Source: Isoetes taiwanensis (Eukaryota > Streptophyta > Lycopodiopsida > Isoetales > Isoetaceae). From it: a stretch of DNA of 64,000 bases. This document shows, piece by piece, positions 32,301-44,441 of the stretch; position 1 is the stretch's first letter; each line of letters starts with the position of its first letter. A program made the translations under genes and the position numbers. The stretch is from NCBI GenBank assembly GCA_021234155.1, contig JAJEKV010000001.1:32812177-32876176 (forward strand), read 5' to 3'. Under the pieces are notes generated by a model. It was not told the DNA's origin and ran no database searches. It saw only the letters and a list, made by a program, of their open reading frames with translations.

Positions 32301-33014
32301 TTCACCCTCTTCCTACGCCGGAGATTAGCCATGCATCCATGTAGATAGTGGGTGGTCACCATATAAATCAAAATTTTATTAATAATTAAAATAATAACGA
32401 GGTCTCCACTTACAGCCAATAGAGCCCTGAGGGCAAGGAGGTCGAATATGAAAACTTGCAAATACAAATTTGGTCATAATGTGTTGCAAGGATGAAGAGT
32501 ACCTTTAGAAGTGTAAATTTTGTATGAAATTGATAAACTTTGATAAACTTAAATGTTGTGTTAAGTAAGGTTAATAATTACTCATGTGAGATTAAGTTAT
32601 GAAGTGATAAGTTAATTGGGTAATGAAATAGTACAAGAATGTCTAAACATTACCTTAGAGTAATTCTAATAATTAAGATAGTAAGTATGTAATTATAGAT
32701 ATTGTAAAATTAATGCAGGATTTTATAGTAGAACCCAAAAATAAAATTTTGTTGGAATGTGTTGCAAGGAATGAAGAGTACCTTTAAATAATAATTGTAT
32801 ATGAAAGTGTTAAATTGTGATAAACTAAATGTTATAATAACGGTGACCAATTGTACCCTCTGCTTAACAGAAGCACGAATTGACAAGTTATTTGATAAAT
32901 GTAATGGCGAATAATAATTTTAAAAATATTACCTTTAAGGTAATTTTAATAAATGTGTAAGCATAATAGTAGTATATCGCATGCATCAGGCCGATTGCAG
33001 GTTAGGAAGATTCC
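29331..33014 (+). mobile_element. Interior of plus-strand element, no polymerase found
   Basis: Inverted relative of 47940-44440 and, past the LINE 1 site, of 39563-39149. 30425-30960 matches 46980-46420. The intact counterpart of the LINE 1 insertion site is at 32333-32360. A GATA microsatellite lies at 31215-31230. Two imperfect copies of a roughly 85-bp block lie at 32477-32560 and 32757-32840 (ATGTGTTGCAAGG, AATGAAGAGTACCTTTA). No reverse transcriptase, RNase H or integrase motif recognised. Confidence 0.6.
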
Positions 33015-33026
33015 AAGGTGGGGAGA
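33015..33026 (+). other. Polypurine tract before LTR F
   Basis: AAGGTGGGGAGA, equal to the tract before the minus-strand LTRs, here on the plus strand. It defines 33027 as the approximate start of the 3' LTR, although the usual TGTGACG start is not kept. Confidence 0.75.
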
Positions 33027-34660
33027 CTCCAAATGCGTCGGACGTAGCGATCATTTCTGGTTGGGAGAATGTGATCGTTTACCAGAGACGATACGTCCCC
33101 CGTGATCGATAATCAGATCGCCACACGCCGCATTACCACCACTCCAACCGACGCGGTAATGACGTAGCCAGGTGAGTAGCCCTAGGGGGCAACTTGCTAG
33201 GTATGCATTTTCATTAACGTGCATGCACATTTATTAAGGTGCACATTTCCATGTGGGCGCATTTAGGTGCACACATTTCCATGTAGGCACATTTGGCCAC
33301 CTAGTTATTAAAGGGGTTTCATTTCCAATATCCCACATGCCTAAAGGATAATTGGAAACCCTAAGCCCCAACCCTTGCCTATTTAAGCAGAAGAACCCTA
33401 ACTTGCCCATTTTCGCCCTAGGGTTTTAGAGCCTGCTTTGGTCGCCTATGAGTCAAAACCGGCCTCCCGCACTGGCCCGGGAGAGAATGGCACCATTAGT
33501 TTCCCTTGATTCTTGAAAGTGTGCTCAAGAGGGATGGTCTAACTCGTGTCAGAGGAGCAACTCATGGATCAGATGTAGTCCATTTAATGGTCTAAACCGC
33601 TTTTCAGTCATTGTATCGAGGGTTTAGCCTATTAAATCGCCCTTTAGCAGCTATCTAGATCTCTAGATGAGTAGATACTAGACTCTAACTAAAGAACCTA
33701 ACTCTATGATATAGATTAGATCTATGTTCTTTAGTTCTTCCGTGATGTATATGGATGATGTATCTCCTCGAACCCTTGTATTGGGAAGGGGGGTAGAGAC
33801 TTCCAAGCTTGGTAGTAGATGCTCCTAGATTAGCCTCTAGCACACCATAGATTCGCCTCAGGTACAAGAACCACACCTGGTTGTGGGTGAAGGGGCCGAC
33901 CGGCTAAGAAGGAGGTTCGTGTTCCGACTTTTTGAACGATCCTCCTCGGTGTAAGGCCTACCGGGATCATTGTGACTAGGTCTAATGGCTTACCACCGAA
34001 AGTGTGGGTAAGGCATGGGCCTCCACCTGTGAAGTGGTGTTCATGACTTTCCAGCTGGTTCAAAATAACACGGGGGTCTCTCTAGTCACCTTGAGTCAGC
34101 ATGTGTAGATCTTCGGAGGAGGGATCCCTACCGCCCCATCTTAACCGGATGATGACCTCTGTGAATAGTCTTTCCTCGCTGCATCCTGGGTTCATACAAC
34201 TCCCACACTTTTCAGCCTACTCGCAAAGTGTGCAATGGAGGGGGCGGATGGGAGGGACAACCCTATGCCATGTTTTTATGCCACCCAAATCCATTGCAAG
34301 TGAATTCTCGGCTCGAATGAACTGGAGACCCAAGCCGGGCCATCCCTTTGAGTCCGGAGCCTTGTGCAGGGATTCCCCATGTGATGTGTTGATCCTGTCT
34401 ATGCAGAGCATGTGGCGACCATCCTTCTCGTGGTGGTCATGATGCTGATGTATGTACCACCGAGATGTATGTTTACGCCTCCGCAGCCTGGCAGGCCCCT
34501 CGAGGGAGACAGGTAAAGGACCCCTTCATTCTTCCCACTGGAACTCTTCAAGGTTGCAAAAGGATACGTGGAGGGCCCTATTAGCATGGAGCTGGGTATG
34601 GGGATGAACTCCTCGCTTGTATACACGGAGTGCACCGTGATATGAGAGGGGGACGCCACA
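33027..34660 (+). mobile_element. 3' LTR of plus-strand element (LTR F)
   Basis: Ends GGGGGACGCCACA. TATA box CTATTTAAG at 33379-33387 followed by AACCCTAA. Two tandem CATTTCCATGT(A/G)GGC words at 33245-33295 in U3. Aligns with LTR E from about 33370 and, more distantly, with LTR D and the minus-strand LTRs. No primer site follows, so this is the outer end. Confidence 0.8.
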
Positions 34661-37614
34661 CTTTCTAAAAAGATTTGAGAGCAGATTTTGTTGATTGTAT
34701 TTGTTCTTGCTTGACGCTTGCGCATTTAATGTAAAGTGCTTGTGGACAAACCTATACAAAGATATTCCCTAAGCTTGGATAATCACAATGTCAGGCCCAA
34801 CAATTGAAGCTAGAAGAGGAACCAAGGCACAAATAAATGGATACACCATCTACCTTATGCTCTTTTTGTGGTACAAAAAACCTTAGCTATGTCGAAAACA
34901 CAAAAGGCATAACTATAGTAGTTCATCTCACGATCGCATAGCAGAGAGCTAGAGGGTGATGGCAAAGGCTAAAGCTTGGTTAACCGCAGATCTAGAGAAA
35001 AAGATCCCAAGATGGAAGAAGCAAACACGCATTTATCATAATTCTCAAGAAGATGCCAAGATATGCTATCGCGGAACTTACTATCGAACTTACCGTGAGC
35101 AAATATTCGCAAGGTTGTTTGGTATTTAAGTTATTTGGGATCCTACCCCTAAAGGATGCTTCCAAATCCTAAAGGATGAATGTGCTAAGCATTTGCTCAT
35201 TTGTGATAAAAGCTTCTATGGTGATGGACCATTGTATTTGCCTATAATAGGCATTAGTCTAGATATACATCCAGAGTGGATGGAATGCAAGTTCCTTCTA
35301 CCCCAAAGACGTAAACTTGATAGGACGCTCATCAAAGCACGCTCCAACTCCAAACCTAGCCCTACACCTAGTCAAACCCATAGCACGATGGCCTCTCACA
35401 TGACGGCACCTCCTCCGAGAGGAACACGGAATGGCCCATCATGAAAAACAATCCGCACCATACATCAAAGGCAAAGGAGAAGCCTCTTCCATGAGAAAAG
35501 TGGCCCGCACAAATGCTCACTCAACAAAATTGGCTTGGCAAGCTGCTGACTGCTACTCAAATCATGTGACACACCAGGCATTGACGGAAAGCTGGAGCCA
35601 AATCTAGGCACGAAGTTCGCAGGTAACGCTTACTCGAATTGCAGGCATGGCAGAAGAGATACAGTCCTCAGTACCCCAAGTGCTTAAAAAGCAACTGGCT
35701 ACGAAGAAACAATGTGTTGCAAGGATGGAGGTCCATATAAAATAACTAAAGGATTGCATCAGTTTGGTGCAGTATGATAGCAGGATAAGTTGAATTTCAC
35801 TGACCTACATACTTGCCCCGACACCTTATCCACCAAATAAGCCCATAACAACACAAGATAGGAAAAATTTTGAGCAGGAGACGACCGCAACTATCTCCCC
35901 TTTGATCGGAGGCGAGAGACCGCTATCATTAAGTGAGGGTCCCGGGCGGCCATCGAAGAGGATACAATCACAACCCAGCACCTTCCAGAGCGTGGTCAAC
36001 ACACTCAAACGGCCTCATCAACAATGGATATTACGTACCTCCCCCGGCAAAAAGAAATTGAAGCATATCTCGCCGCCGATCTAGATATGCAAGAGTTGCA
36101 GTGCAACCATCGCCAACAGGTGGTAAGGGCCTCTATGCAAATGCTCGTGAGCAACCGCAGCTAGCGCGGCATGAATTAGCAAGGCAAAAATCATTCCAAC
36201 AGAGCTAGGCTCCCAACTTCAGAGGGAGAGGCCACCCACATGCCACGACGAATCCACATGTTCATATGCCCCGCATGACATCAAACCGATAGGTAAACCG
36301 CTATTATCAGCCATGTTGGCCCATGCCACCGAAATCCCCACCATAGGCCACAAGCTATATCTCAGTAAAAATATACAATGCCCGGCCGAGACGGGCCAAC
36401 ATTAAGCCGAGGGATCAAAGAGCACCAAGAGTTGAGGCAAAGAGGCCATAATGTAGTGGTCCATAGCCTATCAAAGGATGCAAAGGAGAACCTCATTAAA
36501 TGCCTCCGTGATGTTGGTCCTCGCCCATATGACATTTCATACACTTGTACATTATTGTTAGGACAAGCCGATATGGTGCTCAACGCCTTTTACCGCCAAT
36601 CGCCACATGCATGATCGCAGATGCGCAAGTAATGAGGAGCTATATATGCCAAGGCAAGACGCCCCGGCATATATCGATCAAGATCTCACTACGACATGTA
36701 GGCACAAAGTTGGCTCTAGGTCAAGAACATCCGCCGCCAAGAGGGGCCCGCAAGTTCATTCGGAGGCATCGAATGTTTCCCGACCGCCAAATATTGTTGT
36801 GTGCCCTGATCCTTCTCACTGCCTATGCCCGCCCCTGATCATGTTTTACTTAATCGCTATAGCCACATCGCCCCGCCGCTTGTCTTATCTCCTTCGACGC
36901 GTGATCGTGATGCCGCTCCACTTCGCCACCTCCCTCCTCGTCACCACAACTGAATCGCACCGTGATTCCGCCATCAACAAATAGAAATTATGTCTCTATA
37001 TGGTCTCCTAAAATTGTGGGCTTCCCATGGCAAAAGACGATAGTCTTACGTGGCCGCAGATATAGATCTCGCTCTTCCTTATGGAGATATGGGAGCATGC
37101 AGTACAGCCTACTGACTTGCCGTGCTACCAAAGATTACTTAACTTCAATAATTGTACAGAAAGTAGGGACATCGAGGGAAGGGAGAGGGGTTGCCTATTA
37201 CTATTGCACAACGCTTGCAATAAATAATCTCCTATACAAGATGCATGTGCACAATCGATACTTGTGAATGAAAATACAAATCAGTAGAGGCAACTTTCTT
37301 TGTGGCGCTTTGTTACCCTCAATGCAAAGTGCAGCTTCTATCACACACATTTGATGTGGATAGACCCCCCATCAAATGACAATTGGGTCACGCGCCATGG
37401 TAGGCAGCTGCTTTTGCTCTACCATATCTTTGACCTGGTAATTTTCAGTGGACTGGCACAATGGCTGTCCTCCCGCAAGCACACTTGCAGGCAGGAGATC
37501 CAGGGGATGGATCCAAAGTGTGGTTGACTATGTGTTGGTAGCTGAGCAAGATATGCATATAGTCACCACTTTTATTTGGGCACCGACAATAGAGACGAAG
37601 AGGTCGACTTCGAT
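34661..37614. other. Unassigned sequence between two LTRs
   Basis: Apart from the frame at 34788-35444 I see short frames of uncertain status (36378-36614, 36607-36984, 36962-37267 on the plus strand), none with a domain. The base composition and TE neighbours suggest a degraded element. ATGTGTTGCAAGGATG at 35711-35726 repeats the word found at 32477 and 32757. Confidence 0.5.
34788..35444 (+). pseudogene. Unrecognised relic protein with in-frame stops
   Basis: Starting at MSGPTIEARRGTKAQINGY one phase stays readable for 218 codons, interrupted only by TAG (twice) and TAA: KAWLTADLEKKIPRWKKQ, YYRTYREQIFARLFGI, WDPTPKGCFQILKDECAKH, PIIGISLDIHPEWMECKF, then a Pro/Ser/Thr-rich end. The single phase and plausible composition suggest a decayed real protein, possibly a transposable-element gag or transposase-associated protein. 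I do not recognise the family. Confidence 0.45.
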
Positions 37615-39135
37615 CGCCCCCTACTTCCCCTACGATGCACACATCGTATTGGAAGGCAGAGTATTCCCCCTGACAGCCAAACTGGCAGGGTCATCCACCT
37701 AACACCAATCCCAAGGACTGAGCCAACAAGGGAAGAGTGGATGTGTCATTTGCCCCGTCTTCCTTCGGCTCGACCTAGCTGTGGAAGCACGAATAAACAT
37801 GATCACATATCAGCAATACATCAATAGAGTCACCAAGGCAACATATCACAACATATCACGAACAATAACATCAACATAAATAACAAGAACAAAGGGAATC
37901 CTACCCGTGGTTCGGGACTCGTGGGGATCGATCGACGGCTTGGGTCTCCGTAAGTCAATGCGCATCGAATTCATGGCAAATGAATTGGGCTGGCATAACA
38001 ACATGGCTATTGGGTAGTCCACTCCATCCGGGCCCCCCCCACACTTTGCGTAGTAGGTTGAAACGCATTGGGACCTGACCGTGAGCGCCAGTACATAGCC
38101 AAGAGGGCTACCACCGGGTTGCATCTCCCCAGCCCGGCGAGGCAGAGAAGAGTTGCCTCCTCCAGAGGCATGCATGCCCATCACAGCCGGCTAGAGGGCC
38201 ACTGCCCTTATTCGACTTGAACCTCATGGAAGGTGACGATCACCCCAGAGGTGTCGAGCTCATGCCTTGCCCACACTCGGCAAACCATTAACCTAGCTCA
38301 CTAAGATCCCCTCGTAGGCTTTACACACCAGAGGGATCAATCGCTGATGGGACAAGTCCCCTTTTTCATCTGCCTAGCCCTCCACCCACAACCAAAGGGC
38401 TTCAGGCATGGGCCGCATTAATTGGGTATTAATGAGGCTATCTAGGAACATCTCGCTATAGAGGCTTTTAGGTCTCTACCCCCTTCTCAATACATGGGAG
38501 AGCATAGAATGAACACCATAATCATCAAAGAATTGAATGTAGAATAACATCTAATCTACCTACCTTAACATCCAAAGTTAGGTTCATTTGTTAGAGCTTA
38601 TGATCTCGGGATCTATAAGGCCTCTAAGGCTGAACTAACATGCTAAACCAGCTCATTGCACGCTGCTAAAAGGCTGCTTTGCACAAATGTAATGACCATT
38701 TACCTGCCCCTCGACTTGCTCCGCATCCTCGCACGCGCCCATGCTTCGATCCCGGCCAAGACCGGCCGGCCGCCGAAGATTCAAGTGTAAGGAGGATTTT
38801 CGTGAGCCCCGCAATGCTAACTAGAGTCCTGGCTTGGCCGGAATGGCTCGCGGAAACCCTAATTGCGTAAAAAGGAAGAAGGGTTTAGGGTTTAAGGGGA
38901 AAGCCTTATATAGAAACCCTTAGGTTAGGTTAACATTGGCCAAATGGGGTTTTGCCATTTGGCATGGGGTTTATAGTTGCATATGTTTATTAAAACGAGG
39001 TTGCAACCTAGGTGCAACCCTTGCCCCCTAGGTGCAACCCTCTACGTCTCGTTAGTACTTGTCATGATGACATGTACGTGTGATGTGGCAGTATAATATA
39101 TGTATTTGGGGCGTATATTATACTGGAACGTCACA
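37615..39135 (-). mobile_element. 3' LTR of full-length family 1 element (LTR C)
   Basis: Aligns with 53023-54571. The outer end (plus-strand left end) reads CGATCGCCCCCTAC instead of TGTGACGTCCCCTAC, so the last bases are altered. Inner end GGAACGTCACA at 39135. TATA box at about 38905-38912. Confidence 0.85.
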
Positions 39136-39148
39136 ATCTCCCCACCTT
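39136..39148 (-). other. Polypurine tract of full-length family 1 element
   Basis: AAGGTGGGGAGAT on the minus strand directly before the 3' LTR start. Confidence 0.85.
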
Positions 39149-39563
39149 GAATTGATGCTATCCTCAAGATCACGCTGCCTCCCACCTTGAACCCCCCGTG
39201 ATATCCCCGCACTGCACTTTGATACATATAACTTTACACGTAATTACTTCAAGGTAATATTTTAATTTATCATAACACATCATTATTTACTATTATACTA
39301 TGATAAGAGGTTATTTCATCCTCTTGCTTTATCGTCTATTATTCACAAAATTTTATGGCTTACACCATTATCATTATTAACATAGTTCCAAAATTTCCTA
39401 CTTAAGGTTCCATTATCGCTTCCTTTACAACACATCGTGACAAAATTATGTGTTGCAAGTCTTCGCAGATGACCTTCCCCGCCGCTAGACTCTCCTATTG
39501 GCCTCAGAAGTCTAACACTACGCCAGTATACATTTAATTATTTTAAAGTTGGTTGTTAGGGAA
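39149..39563 (-). mobile_element. 3' end of family 1 interior, left of LINE 1
   Basis: Shares 39149-39390 with 5987-6215 and 54585-54825. 39400-39563 is the family 1 sequence replaced by family 2 gag in copies A and B, and corresponds in reverse complement to about 32356-32480. No gene. Confidence 0.7.
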
Positions 39564-39576
39564 CCACCCATTAATT
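39564..39576. repeat. LINE 1 target-site duplication, left copy
   Basis: CCACCCATTAATT, identical to 44429-44441. It directly precedes the T-rich stretch that is the LINE poly(A) on the minus strand. Confidence 0.9.
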
Positions 39577-39899
39577 TTTTTTATTTTTTTTTTTGAAGGA
39601 ACGAGATGATTTTTTCATTAATTAAGGAAAAACATACAAAATATTGTTAAGTCCCATAAAAGGCTTAACAAAGAAAACTTTTGAAAAAGTAACAGGAAAA
39701 TTATCAACACTGAAGTTTATAACAGCAGCAATCCGAGAAGTTTGAAGGTGCAAAAGACAAGATCTTCAAAGGAGCAGCTGAGTCAAAATAAGAAGCCACT
39801 TCTGCCAAAATTTCAGATTAAAGAACCCGAACAGCTGGCTCGAAACAAGAAATTTAGAGTCTTCCATGTACATATCTTTCGTTGTCATTACTAATAGAC

Positions 39900-41235
39900 C
39901 TGCATACACAAATAGAATTACTGCAATCATAAGGAGGCAATGCTATCAATATTTTGCAGGATCATTGTGGAGGGAATGGTAGGAATTCTGCAATCATTAG
40001 GATCATCAATCTGGAGTAAGTGATTGAAACGGGAGGTGAATTTGGTAGTTGTGCCATGAGTATAGGAGACTTCCTTCCAAAGCTGATCTCTAATCAACCT
40101 ATAATAATCTTGCTGTACCATGAGCAGAATAAGAGTGTCATAGTTGTCAGCTAGCATCCTGTGAGTGTAATACAGTTCTCTATACCTCAAGAATTGCCTT
40201 TCAGAATTCGCGATGGTGTTTTTCAATAAACCGTAACATGTAAACCGTAAGAATTGAAAGGATCATCATTTAAGGCCAGCCCGACATCTCTCATCCGTTG
40301 AAGAAGGATATTATTTTCCTTGACCTTCTCAAAATTTAGCTTTTTGGTCCATTCTTTAATCCAAGACTTGAAGCCTTTAAGTTGGAGTAAAACCTTTCAT
40401 AGACATGATCTCGCTACTCTAGGAAGCTTAGAGTAAAAATCCCTAATTTTGGACGTAATAAGCTATTCTCAGAGCATACCGAATTAAATTTGTAGGGAAT
40501 GTTTCCAATTCTTGGTGCAGAAATATGATGACAAGTGCATAGGAATTGAGGTTGATGGTCAGAGATAGCAACAGATTCATCACTGAAGACATAAGCATTA
40601 TCCCAGAAATTAGAGCTAGAGATGTTTAAATAAAATCTGTCTAAAGCACAAAAAACTCTAGCATTCCCTTTTCTCTTGTTAGACCAGGTAAATTTAGCAG
40701 AAGAGGAAGGGATCAGAAGCAAGGAATTATCATCAATGAGATCATTCCAATGAGCTTTTTCCAATCTGGTCATGTTGATCTTATTGCCTAATTTTTGATC
40801 CCGACATGGAGTGTTGTTGAAATCACCAAATCCAGTCATTTTACATTTTGAGCCTTCATCCAATGATTAATATCTAACCAAAGAAGCTCTCTCTCTTTTG
40901 GATTAGTTGAGGCATAAACATTGATAAGACCAAAACATTTATTCATAAAATTGAAGATGGTACACTGCCACATTTTGCTCGGGCTGTTATAGAAAAGTTC
41001 AGTGTTTAGATCTTTTCAGATCATACATATACCTCCAGATGTTCCTTCAGCCTCCATCCAGATGGAGGAGCTACCAGGGATTATCCAGTCCCCCAGATTT
41101 GCACACTCAAATTTCTGCAACTTTAATTCTTGCAGTAGGATGATATCATGCCTTGTAGGATTTAATTTGGGAAGTAACTCTCCTTCTTTTGAGAGCACCC
41201 TTAATTCCCCTAAGATTCCAAGAGAGGATCTTCAT
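39900..41235 (-). pseudogene. LINE 1 ORF2 remnant: APE endonuclease and linker
   Basis: Begins MKILSWNLRGIKG at 41235, 38 bp after the ORF1 stop, the standard start of plant L1 ORF2. Then DIILLQELKLQKFECANLGD (41100-41150, catalytic Gln-Glu), GDFNNTP near 40830, FCALDRFYLN near 40645, and SDHQPQF near 40565-40545 (terminal S-D-H). After it come the linker (LKGFKSWIKEWTKKLNFEKV; QLWKEVSYTHGTTTKFTSRF, the usual region just before RT). Frames change at about 41195, 40950 and 40400. The RT fingers/palm and the Y-A-D-D motif are absent. Confidence 0.85.
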
Positions 41236-41273
41236 ATTTAAGGAAAACTAAAGGAAGGGATAAGAAGAGGATA

Positions 41274-43681
41274 CTATCTATGCTTGGACTTGGTTTTCCC
41301 TTTTCTATCCTTTTTATTTTTACTTCGGGTGTTATTGGCAGGAGCACTTAAATTAGTAGCCAAATTAGCTTTTCTGCCTACCTTTGACTTAGTTCGTTCT
41401 CTCTTGTCATTGTTGGCTAAAGAGGAAGAGTTTAGGTAATACTCAATATCCCAATTGCTGTCATTCCCATTAGTACACAGATTCTCTTTGTCACTATCTA
41501 TTTCATCAGAAGAAATCCCCCCAGGAATAAATTCAAACAATTTATTAATAGTCTTATTAACCATTGCATTATTAGCCAATTCATTATTATGAAGACTATT
41601 ATTAAATTGAGACTTGGCTGGTTCAAGAACTTGCCTGGTAAGTGTCTTTCCTTGCTCAGTGCTCTGTGTATCAGCAGATTGTGGAGTCTCAGGGACAAAT
41701 TCAATGTCACAATTATCATCCCTATGCATTTCCTGAGATGACTTTTCTGACCATTTAGAACCTTGCTGATCTAACTGTTTTTCCTTATCCAATCCCATCC
41801 CTTCCTGATTTATCTGTTGGGGAAGGCTCATAGCTTTAGCAGTGAAGTCAATGGAAGCCAACTGGTCTGCTATTTTGTCAGAGATAATAGGCTGATGGTC
41901 ATGGCAAGAGATAGAGTCTTCAGGAGAGTTGAGATCAAGGAAATTCACCTTTTTTGGAATAGGTGTATCCAAGTCAAGCAAATTTGGTGGTGGCTGAGAT
42001 GGAGATTTAGTTAAAAGATGTGGAGGAATTTCTAAATCCTCATTTTTTGATTGCAGTAATTCCATCTGCTTTGCATGAGAATTAGTAAAGACAGCAAATT
42101 GGTTAGAACATTGGATTACCTCATCAATATCTTGCTTGCTTGAATTGTCTCTAAGTATCCTCCAAATTTTTCCTTGTTTCCTTTAAGATCATATGTTGCA
42201 GAGGAAACCTTTTTACAAGTCTCAAATAATATCTTTACCATTGTTGACGATTGTGGAGCTTTGGAAATAATACCGCTTTGTTTTTTGAGTTTATTCCTCA
42301 CACCTTATTCTCAAGAAAGAATATTTTGCTTGAATTTCCTTAGTTAATGAATCTCTCAGACTTTGGTAGGAATCCAGCTTGGATAGATTCCATTTTGAGC
42401 TAGAATAATGACTTTGATGTCTCAAGGATCTTGTATCAAATAGCCAGCTTGAGCTAAAGTAGAATGCGATCCTTAGCAATCTTCTTCCACGGCATTTTAG
42501 CTTTCCTTTGGCTTTGTATCTTTCAAGATCAGCTTATAATTTCAGAGGAAAATGAGAGTTCTTTTTGACTGGCAGCAATTTGAGCATTTACTCCAATCTG
42601 AATACCCTTTTCCAACCTTTTTTTGGCAATTCTCCTTGTGCTACCATTGACCTTTTTCCAAATGGGAGCTGATTGCAAGTTTTGAGGAGGCAAAGGCGGA
42701 TAATAGAATCAACAGCCCCCTTTGAATTTGAGTCCGAATTTCCCTTCTCCTACAGCTTAGTGTACCAAGAATGCCTAAAATCACAAGTAGAGCAAATAGG
42801 AGGTAAACCATTCCACCTTAGATCCAAGGAAGTTTTTTGGCCAAAACAATCAGAGAATGGTATGGAGGTAGGAATTTTCTTGGAAATATCAATTTGGACA
42901 TAGACAACAGGAGGCTTATAGGGAGCATAGACAGTAGAGACATAGTTGCCAATAGAATTAAATAGACTTTTGATTGATTCTTCATTCCAATAAATAGGAT
43001 TTAAGCCAAATAAAGAGGTAGAGGCAACATGAAAATTATTGAGGTCGGCAGTTGAGAGCTTAGGATTCCATTTGATAAAAGACAAGTGAAATTCTCGAAA
43101 ATTAGAATCCCACTTTGAAGCAGTAATTAATGCACTCCTCGCTACCATATTCAACCATAATATAAGGATAATTTAGCCAATAAACAGCTTTGATAGATAG
43201 GCCTTTTTGAAGAGAGAGCAAAAAAGACCATAATTTTTCAATACTGATCCCAACCTTATTGATTTTTACAACAACAAATAACAGCAGAGTTTGAGAGGCA
43301 TTTCAGTTTATCAAGAACCATAGGAGAGTTTAGATGAATACCATGAACAGTGGCAAGGTTTGAAGCAATGTCTGGCCTCTCTTGTTGAAGAATTTCATCC
43401 CAAGCTTCATCAGAGCGCACTTCATTTGATGGCCTCACGACCCCATAAGGGAAGGGAACACCAAGAGTGTGGATTTATCGAGGTCGGTTTCCAATTGCAC
43501 TCGGATCCTTGGAAAGATTGTCCCAAATTGGAGTCTTGTCCGATAGAGGCGCCATTTTTGTTCCTGTAAGGGCTAAGTCCTTGAAATTTCCAAAAGGGAT
43601 GAAATTTGGCAAGTGATCACCAAATTTTTGAAGATGTGTCAAGAGAGCTTTTTTGATCATCCTTACGGCGCAAAGAAACAA
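41274..43681 (-). pseudogene. LINE 1 ORF1, frameshifted
   Basis: Fragments in order: MFLCAVRMIKKALLTHLQKF (43681), a middle part with NLATVHGIHLNSPMVLDKL (43256-43438), a part ending in RWNGLPPICSTCDFRHSWYT (42750-43154) and a 263-residue C-terminal frame (42065-41274) that is Ser/Asn/Asp-rich with a basic Lys/Arg end. The region before the Cys-rich box resembles the DUF4283/RRM-like RNA-binding domain of plant L1 ORF1 proteins, with a partial zinc knuckle (C-x2-C...H). RNA-binding role by family. The 263-residue end is intact. Confidence 0.8.
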
Positions 43682-44428
43682 TGGAGAAAAGGCAATGTCA
43701 AAGAATTTAGGTTTCCTTGGCCAGAGAGTTCATGATTACTTCAGGAGGGGACAACAAGGGGGCAATTGAGCGCCAAAAGAAACAGGGGGAGTCTAAGAAA
43801 AGGGAAAATCAGGCTAAAGGGTAGGAACGAGATAAATTGGACAAATTAGGCGGAATGGATTACCTTCTGATGCTAAACTATGAAAATTAGCCATTACTAG
43901 AACACTACAAACCAATTGAAATCAGATGGGGGAGTACAATTTGACAATAATTTTGTCATCCCACTACCACAATGCACTCGAGAATTGCAAGAGCTTGAAT
44001 TCTTTTACTTCCAACAAATTCCTCTAACCAAGAATCGATGATCTCTGTCTCAAATTCAACACAGCTTGATACAAAGCAGTATTCTTGTGAGAAAAGATTG
44101 TCCGGAAAGAGGTTTTCAATTAATAAGGAATTCCAAATATCAGCTGGAGTACCACAAAGAAAACCACATATCAGCCTCTGTCCCTATTTAATAATTGCAA
44201 AAATTTTAGCTTCCATGAAAGAGAAAAATTTAAGCAATTCGATAATGCTGGCCCTCTACAGGGGCAGCCACTCCAATTGCTAAATTTTCCCTCCAGATCC
44301 GATAACAATTCAGGCTTCAGGGAGATTTTTGACAAGAAACAGATTTGAACTGAAAATGGAGGAAAGGACAAAAAGTTCAAGAAAAATGGCCCACGTCATG
44401 ACCTCTCATCACCCCAGATTCGGACTCT

Positions 44429-44441
44429 CCACCCATTAATT
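44429..44441. repeat. LINE 1 target-site duplication, right copy
   Basis: CCACCCATTAATT, identical to 39564-39576. In the related element the uninterrupted site reads, in reverse complement, ATAGTGGGTGG at 32345-32355. Confidence 0.9.

Larger units (their letters stand above)
21259..34660 (+). mobile_element. Plus-strand family 1 relative with three LTR copies
   Basis: LTRs at 21259-22757, 23745-25005 (5'-truncated) and 33027-34660, all on the plus strand, with primer-site remnants after the first two and a polypurine tract (33015-33026) before the third. The interior from about 26150 to 33014 is a diverged reverse-complement relative of 52300-44430 plus 39563-39149. I see no polymerase. The arrangement LTR-leader-LTR-interior-LTR suggests recombination between elements. 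Confidence 0.75.
39577..44428 (-). mobile_element. LINE 1, L1-type, reverse transcriptase deleted
   Basis: Bounded by 13-bp target-site duplications and ending in a poly(A) (T-rich 39575-39594). 5' region 44428-43682, ORF1 43681-41274, ORF2 from 41235 with endonuclease and linker to about 39900, then 3' end. ORF2 passes from the endonuclease-RT linker almost directly into the 3' region, so the reverse transcriptase is missing. The 5' end appears complete, unusual for a plant LINE. The uninterrupted site is seen in the inverted relative at 32333-32360. Confidence 0.92.

Noticed and set aside
42673-42903. Plus-strand frame within LINE 1
   Set aside because: Antisense shadow of ORF1.
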